Below, piece by piece: positions 24,980-32,943 of a stretch of 42,878 nucleotides of DNA. Source of the stretch: an uncultured Flavobacteriales bacterium (GTDB taxonomy: Bacteria; Bacteroidota; Bacteroidia; Flavobacteriales_D; Sanyastnellaceae); the NCBI GenBank assembly GCA_937974555.1, contig CALJKR010000062.1, positions 1 through 42,878 of the forward strand, written 5' to 3'. Each line of letters starts with the position of its first letter. Positions within the stretch are counted from its first letter, which is position 1. The notes beneath the pieces are model-generated. The model had not been told where the DNA came from. It worked only from the letters and a program-made list of their open reading frames with translations, and did no database searches. Both the position numbers and the translations under genes were made by a program.

Positions 24980-27244
24980 ATGAAAAAAGTACTTCATTGC
25001 ATGAGCATCTTGGTAACAGGAACAATGCTCGCACAGCATGACATGGGAAAGAAAGAAGGATCGTGTCCTTTTCATCAAAGTCTCAAAACAGGGCAAACAG
25101 GCACTGATATCCAAGACTGGTGGCCCAATCGGTTGGACCTTGGAATTTTAAGACAAAATTCTACCTTATCCAATCCGATGGATCCAAGTTTCAACTATGT
25201 TGCTGCATTTAACAGTTTGGATTACTATGCTATTAAAAAGGACATCCAAACCTTATTGACTCAATCACAGGATTGGTGGCCAGCAGATTTTGGAAATTAC
25301 GGCCCCTTGTTTATTCGCATGGCTTGGCACAGCGCGGGCACCTATAGAACGGGTGATGGCCGCGGAGGAACCCGTTCAGGCATGGAACGATTTGCTCCGC
25401 AAAACAGTTGGCCAGACAACACCAATTTGGATAAAGCGAGAAGGCTTTTGTGGCCAATCAAACAGAAATATGGTAACAAAATATCATGGGCTGACCTGAT
25501 GATATTGGCAGGCAATGTATCCATGGAATCCATGGGCTTTCCCATTTACGGCTTTGGCGGAGGTAGAGAAGATGTTTGGGAGCCCGAACAAAATGTGTAT
25601 TGGGGTTCAGAAACGAAATGGTTAGACGACAAAAGATATACTGCTGATCGTCAATTGGAAAACCCATTGGCGGCGGTGCAGATGGGACTTATTTATGTTA
25701 ACCCAGAAGGACCCAACGGCAATCCCGATCCCATCGCGGCAGCCAAGGACATTCGCGAGACTTTTGGAAGAATGGGAATGAATGATGAAGAAACCGTGGC
25801 ACTGATAGCAGGAGGTCATAGTTTTGGAAAAACACACGGCGCTGGTCCAGCATCCCATGTTGGTCCTGAGCCAGAGGCTGCGCCCATAGAAGAACAAGGG
25901 TTGGGTTGGTCGAGTGATTACAAATCTGGAAAAGGAAAAGATGCAATCACTTCAGGACTAGAAGTTACCTGGACCACAACTCCAACCCAGTGGGGGCATA
26001 GTTATTTTCAAATTCTCTTCAATAACGAATGGGAATTGACTACCAGCCCTGCAGGAGCCAAGCAGTGGGTAGCCAAGAATCCCAATGTTTTAGTGCCTGA
26101 TGCTTTTGATCCCAGTAAGAAAATCGCACCGTCCATGCTTACCACAGATTTATCGATGCGCTATGATCCTGTTTATGAGAAAATCTCCCGAAATTTCTTG
26201 GAAAATCCCGATGCATTCACCCAAGCATTTGCAAAAGCTTGGTTTAAGCTAACCCATAGAGACATGGGACCGAAATCCACATACTTGGGTCCTGAAATTC
26301 CAAAAGATGACTTGATTTGGCAGGATCCCATTCCTACGTGCAATCATCCCATGGTAGATCCAACTGATATTGAAACCTTGAAACAAGCCATACTTCAATC
26401 GGGATTAAGTATTCAAGATATGGTTGAAGTAGCGTGGGCGTCTGCATCCACTTACAGACACTCAGACCGTCGAGGCGGTGCAAATGGGGCTCGAATTGGA
26501 TTAATGCCTCAAAAAAATTGGGATGTCAATAATCCTAAGCAAGTAGATCGCGTTTGGAAGGCATTGGAAAAGATTCAAAAGAAATTCAATACCTCTTCAT
26601 CCAAAGGAACAAAAATTTCAATGGCCGATTTGATTGTATTGGCAGGTAATACAGGAGTAGAGCAAGCCGCCAAAAACGCAGGATTCGAAATTAAGATTCC
26701 TTTTCATCCAGGAAGAATGGACGCGAGTCAAGAACAAACCGATGTGCAATCATTTGGTGTTTTAGAACCACAAGCGGATGGTTTCCGCAATTACACCAAA
26801 ACGCGTTACACGATTCCAACGGAACAATTGCTGGTGGACAAAGCGCAATTGTTGCGATTAACGGCTCCTGAAATGACTGTTTTGGTGGGTGGACTTCGCG
26901 TGATTGGGGTAAACCATAACGACAGCAAACACGGACAATTGACTCAAGAGGTTGGCAAGCTTAACAACGACTATTTTGTGAATTTACTGGACATGAATAC
27001 CACATGGAAATCGGTAGATGAAAACCATGAGATATTTGAAGGCAGAGACCGAAAGACCGGTGATTTAAAATGGACCGCTACTCGCGTGGATTTGATCTTT
27101 GGATCACATTCTGAATTGCGGGCGCTTTCAGAAGTCTATGCCAGTTCCGATGCCAAAGAAAAATTTGTCAAAGATTTCGCGAATGCTTGGACCAAAGTGA
27201 TGGAATTGGATCGATTTGATTTACAATACAATTCATCCAAATAA
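24980..27244 (+). CDS. katG: Catalase-peroxidase KatG with N-terminal export signal
   Basis: The 754-residue bifunctional haem enzyme removes hydrogen peroxide. The distal triad is Arg113, Trp116 and His117 (RMAWHSAGT), and proximal haem His280 is in GGHSFGKTHG. The Trp116-Tyr239-Met265 adduct residues needed for catalase activity are all present (IYVNPEGP, GRMGMND), as is the mobile Arg in LSMRYDPVYEKISR. The second, haem-less peroxidase-like domain is complete. The N-terminus MKKVLHCMSILVTGTMLAQ looks like a signal peptide cut before Gln and precedes the CPFH region at which cytoplasmic KatG proteins normally begin, so periplasmic location is inferred. It has its own promoter and terminator, next to clpB. 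Confidence 0.96.
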   Translation: MKKVLHCMSILVTGTMLAQHDMGKKEGSCPFHQSLKTGQTGTDIQDWWPNRLDLGILRQNSTLSNPMDPSFNYVAAFNSLDYYAIKKDIQTLLTQSQDWWPADFGNYGPLFIRMAWHSAGTYRTGDGRGGTRSGMERFAPQNSWPDNTNLDKARRLLWPIKQKYGNKISWADLMILAGNVSMESMGFPIYGFGGGREDVWEPEQNVYWGSETKWLDDKRYTADRQLENPLAAVQMGLIYVNPEGPNGNPDPIAAAKDIRETFGRMGMNDEETVALIAGGHSFGKTHGAGPASHVGPEPEAAPIEEQGLGWSSDYKSGKGKDAITSGLEVTWTTTPTQWGHSYFQILFNNEWELTTSPAGAKQWVAKNPNVLVPDAFDPSKKIAPSMLTTDLSMRYDPVYEKISRNFLENPDAFTQAFAKAWFKLTHRDMGPKSTYLGPEIPKDDLIWQDPIPTCNHPMVDPTDIETLKQAILQSGLSIQDMVEVAWASASTYRHSDRRGGANGARIGLMPQKNWDVNNPKQVDRVWKALEKIQKKFNTSSSKGTKISMADLIVLAGNTGVEQAAKNAGFEIKIPFHPGRMDASQEQTDVQSFGVLEPQADGFRNYTKTRYTIPTEQLLVDKAQLLRLTAPEMTVLVGGLRVIGVNHNDSKHGQLTQEVGKLNNDYFVNLLDMNTTWKSVDENHEIFEGRDRKTGDLKWTATRVDLIFGSHSELRALSEVYASSDAKEKFVKDFANAWTKVMELDRFDLQYNSSK

Positions 27245-27271
27245 AAAAAGGAGGCCGATGGCCTCCTTTTT
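27245..27271. terminator. Bidirectional terminator between katG and the T9SS cargo gene
   Basis: GGAGGCC and GGCCTCC form a 7-bp stem around a 3-nt loop, flanked by an A-run on the left and a T-run on the right. It can therefore serve katG on the plus strand and the converging gene on the minus strand. Confidence 0.88.
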
Positions 27272-27291
27272 ATTTTCGAGTGAAAACCGAA

Positions 27292-28215
27292 TTATTCGAC
27301 AATTAATTTTTTTGTATTCAACGTGCCATTGAGTCTGAATTGAACAAAATAAACGCCACTACTCCAACCACTGGTATTGATCCACTTGTTTACACCAAGA
27401 TTTTGATTGGAATAGACCATGTCACCCTGAGCATTAAACACTTGAAAAGAAGTTCCACTAGGAGCACACACTTGAACACCTTCTTTTGCTGGATTAGGGA
27501 ACATAGACCATTTGATATTGGCCACTTCCTCATTAACGTTAACCCCAGTATAATCGATAACTTCAACATCATCGATGTAATACAACCCTTGACCTTGGGC
27601 CATGTCGGTGCCAAAGAAATCAAAGCCAGACAATTGATTGGTACCTTGTGTACCATCGGCATTATTCAATGACCATTGAGATGCGGCAATCAAGTTATTG
27701 TTCATTTTTACCCAAATGCTATCCATGTCCAAATCGATAATGATTTTAACAGCAAACCACTCACCTATTGGATTAGCCACAGGACTTGAAGTAGTAACTG
27801 AACCAATCACCACGTTGCAAGCCCCTGCCCCATCAAAGAACATGTCCATTCCCCACTCGTAAGCAGTGGCAGTTGAAGACCAAGTATGTAATCCATTGAA
27901 ATATGCACCTGTGCTTCCAGAAGGAATCAACATATTGAATTGAGTTACATATTTTCCAGAGGTAAAAGGACCAACAGGCAAAACCAAATCCACAGCCTGA
28001 CCATTAATTTCTGCACTATTGGCTGCAGAAGAAGCGTATGCGGTGCTAACCAAAGCATCGGATGGCGTCGTTGACCAATAACTCCATAAATCATTGGAGG
28101 CAACTACCCCATTGCCCGAAGTATAAGAATCGAAATTGTCAGAGAAAATGGAGGTTTGTGCTTGGATTCCAAGTGAAATTGCAACAGCCGTTGCCAAAGA
28201 ATAGATTTTTTTCAT
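27292..28215 (-). CDS. Secreted protein with T9SS type A sorting tail
   Basis: The 307-residue protein has a signal peptide (MKKIYSLATAVAISLGIQAQ). The middle (residues about 22-215) looks like a beta-sandwich: SIFSDNFDSYTSGNG, GKYVTQFNMLIPSG, GEWFAVKIIIDLDMDSIWV and GLYYIDDVEVIDYT, similar to laminin-G/jelly-roll modules in Bacteroidota. The C-terminal 75 residues are a T9SS type A domain (MFPNPAKEGVQV, FQVFNAQGDMVYS, GWSSGVYFVQFRLNG, TKKLIVE), so it is exported by PorT-dependent secretion and probably kept at the surface. The substrate or partner is unknown. A Bacteroidota-like box TATATTCG precedes the ATG. Confidence 0.85.
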   Translation of the reverse strand: MKKIYSLATAVAISLGIQAQTSIFSDNFDSYTSGNGVVASNDLWSYWSTTPSDALVSTAYASSAANSAEINGQAVDLVLPVGPFTSGKYVTQFNMLIPSGSTGAYFNGLHTWSSTATAYEWGMDMFFDGAGACNVVIGSVTTSSPVANPIGEWFAVKIIIDLDMDSIWVKMNNNLIAASQWSLNNADGTQGTNQLSGFDFFGTDMAQGQGLYYIDDVEVIDYTGVNVNEEVANIKWSMFPNPAKEGVQVCAPSGTSFQVFNAQGDMVYSNQNLGVNKWINTSGWSSGVYFVQFRLNGTLNTKKLIVE

Positions 28216-28320
28216 AGGTATAGGTTTAGATGAAAACGAATATAGAAAAACATTAGATTCATTTTAAATTCCAATGAAAGTTTAATCTTTTCTGCGTTAC
28301 TTTCGCTGAAAAGCAAGGCA

Positions 28321-29289
28321 TTGATCGACAAAGAAATTTATCTACCCAACATCGACCCCATTGAGTTTTTTGGACCGAATAATATCAAATTCAAACTTAT
28401 TTGTTCGAAGTTTCCAAAATGTAAAATTGTCTCACGAGGCAACTTAATCAAAGTTCAAGGCAGTGAACAAGACGTCTCCCAATTGGATGACCTATTAACC
28501 TTGTTGTTCTGGCATATTGAAAAATATCAAGCCTTGACCATGCAACATTTGGAATTGATCCTTGCAGGAGAAAAGGAAGTAAAACCAGTTGATGGAAAGG
28601 ATGATGTGCTCGTTTATGGCCCAGGAGGACATCGCGTAGTTGCCAAAACTCCGAACCAGCACAAGATTGTCAATGCATCCAATCAAAATGACATGATTTT
28701 TGCCATTGGACCTGCGGGCACTGGCAAGACTTATACCGCTGTGGCCTTGGCTGTCCGGGCGCTGAAAGAGAAACAAATAAAGAGAATTATACTAACCAGA
28801 CCCGCGGTTGAAGCCGGGGAAAATCTGGGATTCCTACCGGGTGATTTAAAAGAGAAGTTGGATCCTTATTTACAGCCATTGTACGATGCATTGATGGATA
28901 TGATTCCGTATGAAAAATTAGCAGAGTACATTGAAAAAAATGTCATTGAGATTGCTCCTTTGGCTTTTATGCGAGGAAGAACATTGGATAAAGCGTTTGT
29001 TATTTTGGACGAAGCTCAAAATGCGACCGTCGCACAAATGAAAATGTTTTTAACACGTATGGGACAAAACGCCAAATTCATCATTACAGGAGATGCTTCG
29101 CAAATCGATTTGCCCAAGTCTCAAAAAAGTGGTTTAATGCATGCCGTGCACATTCTAAGAAATACGCCAGACATTGCCATCATAGAATTGGATGAACAAG
29201 ATGTCATTCGCCACAAATTGGTCAGGAAGATTATCGCTGCCTACGAGCAATCAGAAAATGCACAAGCCGAAAAAAGAGAGACTACCTGA
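28321..29289 (+). CDS. phoH: PhoH-family ATPase (TTG start)
   Basis: The 322-residue cytoplasmic protein is a PhoH-like P-loop ATPase, a family linked to RNA metabolism and phosphate stress. An N-terminal RNA-binding-like part (residues 1-100) precedes the ATPase core. Walker A GPAGTGKTYTA is at about 130-140, RPAVEAGENLGFLPGD follows, and Walker B VILDEAQNAT is at about 227-236. The start is probably TTG at 28321, because no in-frame ATG lies near and IDPIEFFG, which family members carry close to their start, is 10 codons in. Its stop overlaps the converging DUF4293 gene by 8 bp. Confidence 0.93.
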   Translation: MIDKEIYLPNIDPIEFFGPNNIKFKLICSKFPKCKIVSRGNLIKVQGSEQDVSQLDDLLTLLFWHIEKYQALTMQHLELILAGEKEVKPVDGKDDVLVYGPGGHRVVAKTPNQHKIVNASNQNDMIFAIGPAGTGKTYTAVALAVRALKEKQIKRIILTRPAVEAGENLGFLPGDLKEKLDPYLQPLYDALMDMIPYEKLAEYIEKNVIEIAPLAFMRGRTLDKAFVILDEAQNATVAQMKMFLTRMGQNAKFIITGDASQIDLPKSQKSGLMHAVHILRNTPDIAIIELDEQDVIRHKLVRKIIAAYEQSENAQAEKRETT

Positions 29290-29647
29290 TTCTATCAATG
29301 GATCTAATCTTGGCTTCATCTTTTTGCACTGCACGAAGCGCAAACCAAGTCAATAACATGGGAACAATGGGAATACTGATCCATGCACGATTGTCGTAGT
29401 TACCACTTGTCCTTGCCGTCCATTCAATAACTACAGCAAATAATCCCATGCTGATCATGGCCCACTTGGTCCAAACAATTTGTCTCTTTCTATTATTGAA
29501 TTGAAAAATGGAAAGTACAATCAACAACACGGGTAGAGTTTGAAGAAGAACAAGATTTTGGTCCTTCACCCAATATCCCCAATAAGCCTGAAAGGTCAAC
29601 GAAACTGCGGCTCCTAGCCAAAATAAAGATTGAATTCTTTGAATCAT
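29282..29647 (-). CDS. DUF4293 membrane protein
   Basis: This 121-residue protein has about four hydrophobic helices. The start MIQRIQSLFWL and the end AKIRSIDRIR are the conserved ends of DUF4293, a Bacteroidota family found beside rho; its function is unknown. The frame can be opened to 29722, but a promoter (TTTC-19-TATCTTTG) lies between that point and the ATG at 29647, so the internal ATG is the start. The -7 box ends only 5 bp before the ATG, so the mRNA may be leaderless or nearly so. The 3' end overlaps phoH by 8 bp on the other strand. Confidence 0.85.
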   Translation of the reverse strand: MIQRIQSLFWLGAAVSLTFQAYWGYWVKDQNLVLLQTLPVLLIVLSIFQFNNRKRQIVWTKWAMISMGLFAVVIEWTARTSGNYDNRAWISIPIVPMLLTWFALRAVQKDEAKIRSIDRIR

Positions 29648-29652
29648 AAATT

Positions 29653-29683
29653 CAAAGATAATACCCGCATAACTTTTTCGAAA
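29653..29683 (-). promoter_or_regulatory. Promoter of the DUF4293 gene
   Basis: On the minus strand TTTC (29683-29680), a 19-bp spacer and TATCTTTG (29660-29653), a perfect -7 box. The rho promoter begins 7 bp away in the opposite direction. Confidence 0.6.
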
Positions 29684-29689
29684 AAAAAG

Positions 29690-29719
29690 TTGCGCATTCA
29701 ATTTTATGTCGTACAATTG
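29690..29719 (+). promoter_or_regulatory. Promoter of rho
   Basis: TTG (29690-29692), a 19-bp spacer and TACAATTG (29712-29719), one mismatch from the consensus. It supports the rho start at 29763 and gives a leader of about 35 nt. Confidence 0.55.
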
Positions 29720-29762
29720 CACCGCTCACTCGAGCAAATTCCTAAATAATAATTCCTTTTAC

Positions 29763-31583
29763 ATGTACGATATTGTTTCGCTTAATGCGATGAAAGTTGG
29801 AGAATTACGTGAGATAGCTGATAAATCCGGCATCACCAACAGTGACAAATTAAAAAAACAAGATTTGGTTTTCAAAATCATTGATGTACAAAATTCAAAG
29901 TCCACTTTGGGCACGTCAACAGATTCACAACCATCAACAAATGCCGCACCTCCGGTTCAGCCCAGTGCTGCATCCGATGACCGTGAGAAAAGCGGTCGCG
30001 AATCTGAAACCGAGCGCAAGCCAGGAAGGGAGCGAGTTAGAATCAAGTCACCGCAGGTAGAAATGGGTATTGAAACTCCTCTACAAACCCCTGAAGATTC
30101 TTCAAAACCAGAAATAAAACCTACTCAGGAAAACCGTGAGCCTCGCGAACCTCGTGAGCATCGTGAGAATAGACCACCAAGAGATCGCCGAGAATTTCGC
30201 GACAACAGAGAACCCAGAGAAAATCAAGGGCCACGTGAACACAGAGAACCCAGAGAAAATCAAGGTCCTCGCGAGCACAGAGAACCGAGAGAAAATCAAG
30301 GACCGCGCGAGCACAGAGAACCCAGAGAAAATCATGGACCTCGTGAACATCAAGAAAGAAAACCCAGACCTGAGCATCATCACCAGTCAGAACATGGCGG
30401 AGATCAAAAAAATGTAGCGCGTCCAGACCGTTCCAAGAGAGGCCAGCCAGATGAGCATGGATATAATTTTGACGGAGTGGTTATTGCTGAGGGAGTATTG
30501 GAAATGATGCCCGATGGATTTGGATTCCTTCGTTCATCAGACTTCAATTATTTGAATTCCCCAGATGACATTTATGTCAGTCAGCAACAAGTAAAGACGT
30601 ACGGTTTATTAACTGGCGACACAGTCAGAGGCGCTATTCGTCCGCCAAGAGAAGGAGAGAAATACTTCCCCTTGATTCGTGTGGACATGATCAATGGTCG
30701 AGAACCCAGTTGGGTTAGGGATCGTGTACCCTTTAAATTTTTGACTCCCCTATTCCCCAATGAGCGATTCAAGTTGGCAGATAAAAACAACAATATCTCC
30801 ATGAGAATCATGGATTTGTTTTCGCCCATTGGTAAAGGTCAGCGCGGAATGATTGTCTCACAACCTAAGACAGGTAAAACAACCTTATTGAAAGATGTTG
30901 CCAACGCCATCGCTCAAAACCATCCCGAGGTGTATTTGATGGTTTTGCTTATTGATGAGCGTCCTGAGGAAGTAACAGATATGAAACGCAGTGTAAAAGG
31001 AGAAGTGGTTGCCTCAACATTTGACGAACCCGCTGAACGCCACGTTAAAATAGCCAACATTGTTTTAGAAAAAGCCAAACGATTGGTTGAGTGTGGTCAC
31101 GATGTTTGCATTCTATTGGATTCGATTACACGTTTGGCGCGCGCATACAATACTGTCGCTCCTTCTAGCGGAAAGGTTTTAAGTGGTGGTGTTGAAGCCA
31201 ATGCCCTTGAAAAGCCAAAACGATTCTTTGGCGCTGCCCGTAAAATAGAAAACGGCGGTTCGTTGTCTATTATAGCAACCGCTCTTGTTGACACTGGTTC
31301 AAAGATGGATGAAGTCATTTTTGAAGAATTCAAAGGAACAGGAAATATGGAATTGCAATTGGATCGAAAAATTGCCAACCGACGCATTTACCCTGCCATT
31401 GATATAACTTCTTCAGGAACACGACGTGAAGACTTGCTTCATGACAAAGATGTCCTTCAACGCATGTGGATCTTGCGTCGACATTTGGCTGATATGAATG
31501 CCGTTGAGGCGATGGAATTTGTGAAAGATCGAATAGAAAAAACAAGAAACAACGAGGAGTTCCTCATTTCGATGAATGCGTAG
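29763..31583 (+). CDS. rho: Transcription termination factor Rho with long Arg/Glu-rich insertion
   Basis: Rho (606 residues) is the hexameric RNA helicase that ends transcription. An N-terminal SAP-like segment (VGELREIADKSGITNSDKLKKQDLVFKI) is followed by a disordered insertion at about residues 45-230, rich in Arg, Glu, Pro and Asn, with a 12-residue repeat. The RNA-binding cold-shock domain begins GVLEMMPDGFGFLRSSDFNY. Walker A PKTGKTT is near 368-374, followed by LIDERPEEVTDM, the R-loop region LDSITRLARAYN and the Q-loop GGVEANALEKPKRFFGAAR. The frame opens upstream at 29706, but the promoter lies inside that extension, and MYDIVSLN is the normal start. The stop overlaps the next gene by 8 bp. 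Confidence 0.95.
   Translation: MYDIVSLNAMKVGELREIADKSGITNSDKLKKQDLVFKIIDVQNSKSTLGTSTDSQPSTNAAPPVQPSAASDDREKSGRESETERKPGRERVRIKSPQVEMGIETPLQTPEDSSKPEIKPTQENREPREPREHRENRPPRDRREFRDNREPRENQGPREHREPRENQGPREHREPRENQGPREHREPRENHGPREHQERKPRPEHHHQSEHGGDQKNVARPDRSKRGQPDEHGYNFDGVVIAEGVLEMMPDGFGFLRSSDFNYLNSPDDIYVSQQQVKTYGLLTGDTVRGAIRPPREGEKYFPLIRVDMINGREPSWVRDRVPFKFLTPLFPNERFKLADKNNNISMRIMDLFSPIGKGQRGMIVSQPKTGKTTLLKDVANAIAQNHPEVYLMVLLIDERPEEVTDMKRSVKGEVVASTFDEPAERHVKIANIVLEKAKRLVECGHDVCILLDSITRLARAYNTVAPSSGKVLSGGVEANALEKPKRFFGAARKIENGGSLSIIATALVDTGSKMDEVIFEEFKGTGNMELQLDRKIANRRIYPAIDITSSGTRREDLLHDKDVLQRMWILRRHLADMNAVEAMEFVKDRIEKTRNNEEFLISMNA
30198..30341 (+). repeat. 36-bp tandem repeat in rho (four units)
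   Basis: Four consecutive 36-bp units encode REHREPRENQGP (first unit RDNREPRENQGP, fourth with H for Q), with a fifth degenerate partial unit after them. They occupy about residues 146-193 of Rho. Differences between units 2 to 4 are nearly all at third codon positions. Confidence 0.9.
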
Positions 31584-32145
31584 GTTTTTAACTTCTCCAT
31601 ACATGGTTTTAATCATTGCAGCGCTCTGGTTAGCGGAGCGCTGCTTGATTGGATATTTCACCCAATACAACGCATCAGAAGGAAGTAAATGGGGCGTGTT
31701 GGCCCATTTATTTTGGATTTTAGTGTGTATCCTCGTTGCCATGATTCGCTCGCACCAAGAACGTAAATATGGTTTTGTCGCTTTATTCAAAAAAGCAGCC
31801 AAGTACGGCGTATTGTATGCAGTATTGGGAACCATCATGGTGGTAACCTATTACTCATTGATCAGCGATGAAATGGTGATTAAGCAACAGCAAGACATAG
31901 CCTCCATCATTCAATCCATTGACACCGCAGAAGAATATAAGGCCATCATCAAAGACAACCCCGCACTGGCCAAATTAAGTGCAGAACAAATCAAGCTTAA
32001 GGCCATTGAAAGAACCATGCTTTTTACAAAAACCAGCTCAATGGCGAGTTTGGGAGGAGTTGCAATGATTATCGTTGCAATGATTTATTCCTTGATCGCT
32101 GGATGGCTTTTTGATATGTTCTTGTTCAAGGAAAAAAAACATTAA
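31576..32145 (+). CDS. DUF4199-like membrane protein
   Basis: The 189-residue protein has two N-terminal hydrophobic helices (around residues 10-27 and 40-57), a third at about 75-95 after GFVALFKKAAKYG, a soluble charged stretch at about 100-150, and a last helix at 155-180. The arrangement resembles the Bacteroidota DUF4199 family, of unknown function. Its ATG lies inside the last codons of rho (8-bp overlap), so translation is probably coupled. Its stop abuts the stop of the converging porT with no gap and no visible terminator. Confidence 0.6.
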   Translation: MRRFLTSPYMVLIIAALWLAERCLIGYFTQYNASEGSKWGVLAHLFWILVCILVAMIRSHQERKYGFVALFKKAAKYGVLYAVLGTIMVVTYYSLISDEMVIKQQQDIASIIQSIDTAEEYKAIIKDNPALAKLSAEQIKLKAIERTMLFTKTSSMASLGGVAMIIVAMIYSLIAGWLFDMFLFKEKKH

Positions 32146-32856
32146 CTATCCTTCAAAGGAAATAGTAAAAATGTACGCGCGGGTTTTTAAAGCTTCGATT
32201 GGCGAAGTATAGCGTGTACCATCTTGGATAATCAAATTAGGAAAACCATAGGAAACTTTAAATTCCGTTGAGAATTTAAAAAATGGCATAAAGAAATCCA
32301 TACCGCCACCAAGCTCCAGGCAATAATCCTTATTGGCCAATTTGATGATGGCTTCTCCGGCAAGCGCACTATTGACATCCTTTTGTGTCTGCATATCGAT
32401 GGAATACTTCCCGCCAGCCAATGAGTAAGCCGCGAAATTCCCCACACGATCTGTTCGCATTTTGAGTAACAATGGAAACTCCAACCACACAGATTCAGTC
32501 CTTACCATGATGTCTTCTTCTTTGCCGTTGGCCTTTAAAAATCGATATTGTATGGCTCTATCTTGAAAAGATAATCCTGGAATAAAACGCAAACTAATGG
32601 GTCGCCATGGGTTATATGATGCGAGCAAGGCCAAATTAAATCCGGCTTGCGGAACATTGACAGCTCCCAGTAAAGAGTCTTGGAATGTAAAATCCGGTTT
32701 GTATTGAATATCAAAAAAAGATCGATTCCCAGAAACCAAAAATCCAAAGTGAAATGGATTGTCATCAAAATCAGAAAGGTTCTTGGGTAATACTTGCTGT
32801 CCCAATAACAAGCAAGGTATTCCAAAGAAGATCAATAAAGGAAGAAATCTTTTCAT
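32146..32856 (-). CDS. porT: T9SS outer-membrane protein PorT/SprT
   Basis: The 236-residue protein has a signal peptide (MKRFLPLLIFFGIPCLLLGQ) and an eight-strand-type outer-membrane barrel. Features I know from PorT/SprT are all present: HFGFLVSGN near the start, AGFNLALLASY, LRFIPGLSFQDRAIQYRF, VWLEFPLLLKMRTDR, a G-G-KYSIDMQTQKDV segment, ELGGGMDFFMPFFKFSTE and YTSPIEALKTRAYIFTISFEG. PorT is required for type IX secretion and gliding in relatives. The frame can start at a GTG six bases upstream, but ATG at 32856 is preferred; TATTTTTG at 32874-32867 is a possible -7 box. In many relatives porT follows ubiE, which is not here. Confidence 0.85.
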   Translation of the reverse strand: MKRFLPLLIFFGIPCLLLGQQVLPKNLSDFDDNPFHFGFLVSGNRSFFDIQYKPDFTFQDSLLGAVNVPQAGFNLALLASYNPWRPISLRFIPGLSFQDRAIQYRFLKANGKEEDIMVRTESVWLEFPLLLKMRTDRVGNFAAYSLAGGKYSIDMQTQKDVNSALAGEAIIKLANKDYCLELGGGMDFFMPFFKFSTEFKVSYGFPNLIIQDGTRYTSPIEALKTRAYIFTISFEG

Positions 32857-32903
32857 TAACACAAATCAAAAATACTATTCAAATGCCAAGTTTGCGAAAT
32901 AAA

Positions 32904-32925
32904 AAAACCGCCCGAAGGCGGTTTT
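32904..32925 (-). terminator. Terminator of the FG-GAP cargo gene
   Basis: CCGCC and GGCGG around a CGAA loop, extended by four A-T pairs, run into TTTTTTT on the minus strand, 18 bp after the stop. It insulates porT downstream. Confidence 0.85.
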
Positions 32926-32943
32926 ATTGTATTCACAAAGAAA

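Noticed and set aside
30198..30341. CRISPR-like array
   Set aside because: The units are contiguous, lack spacers and are in frame in rho.
30102..30383. Repetitive minus-strand frame opposite rho
   Set aside because: It is the antisense of the Arg/Glu-rich repeat of Rho; its repeats follow from the 36-bp units.
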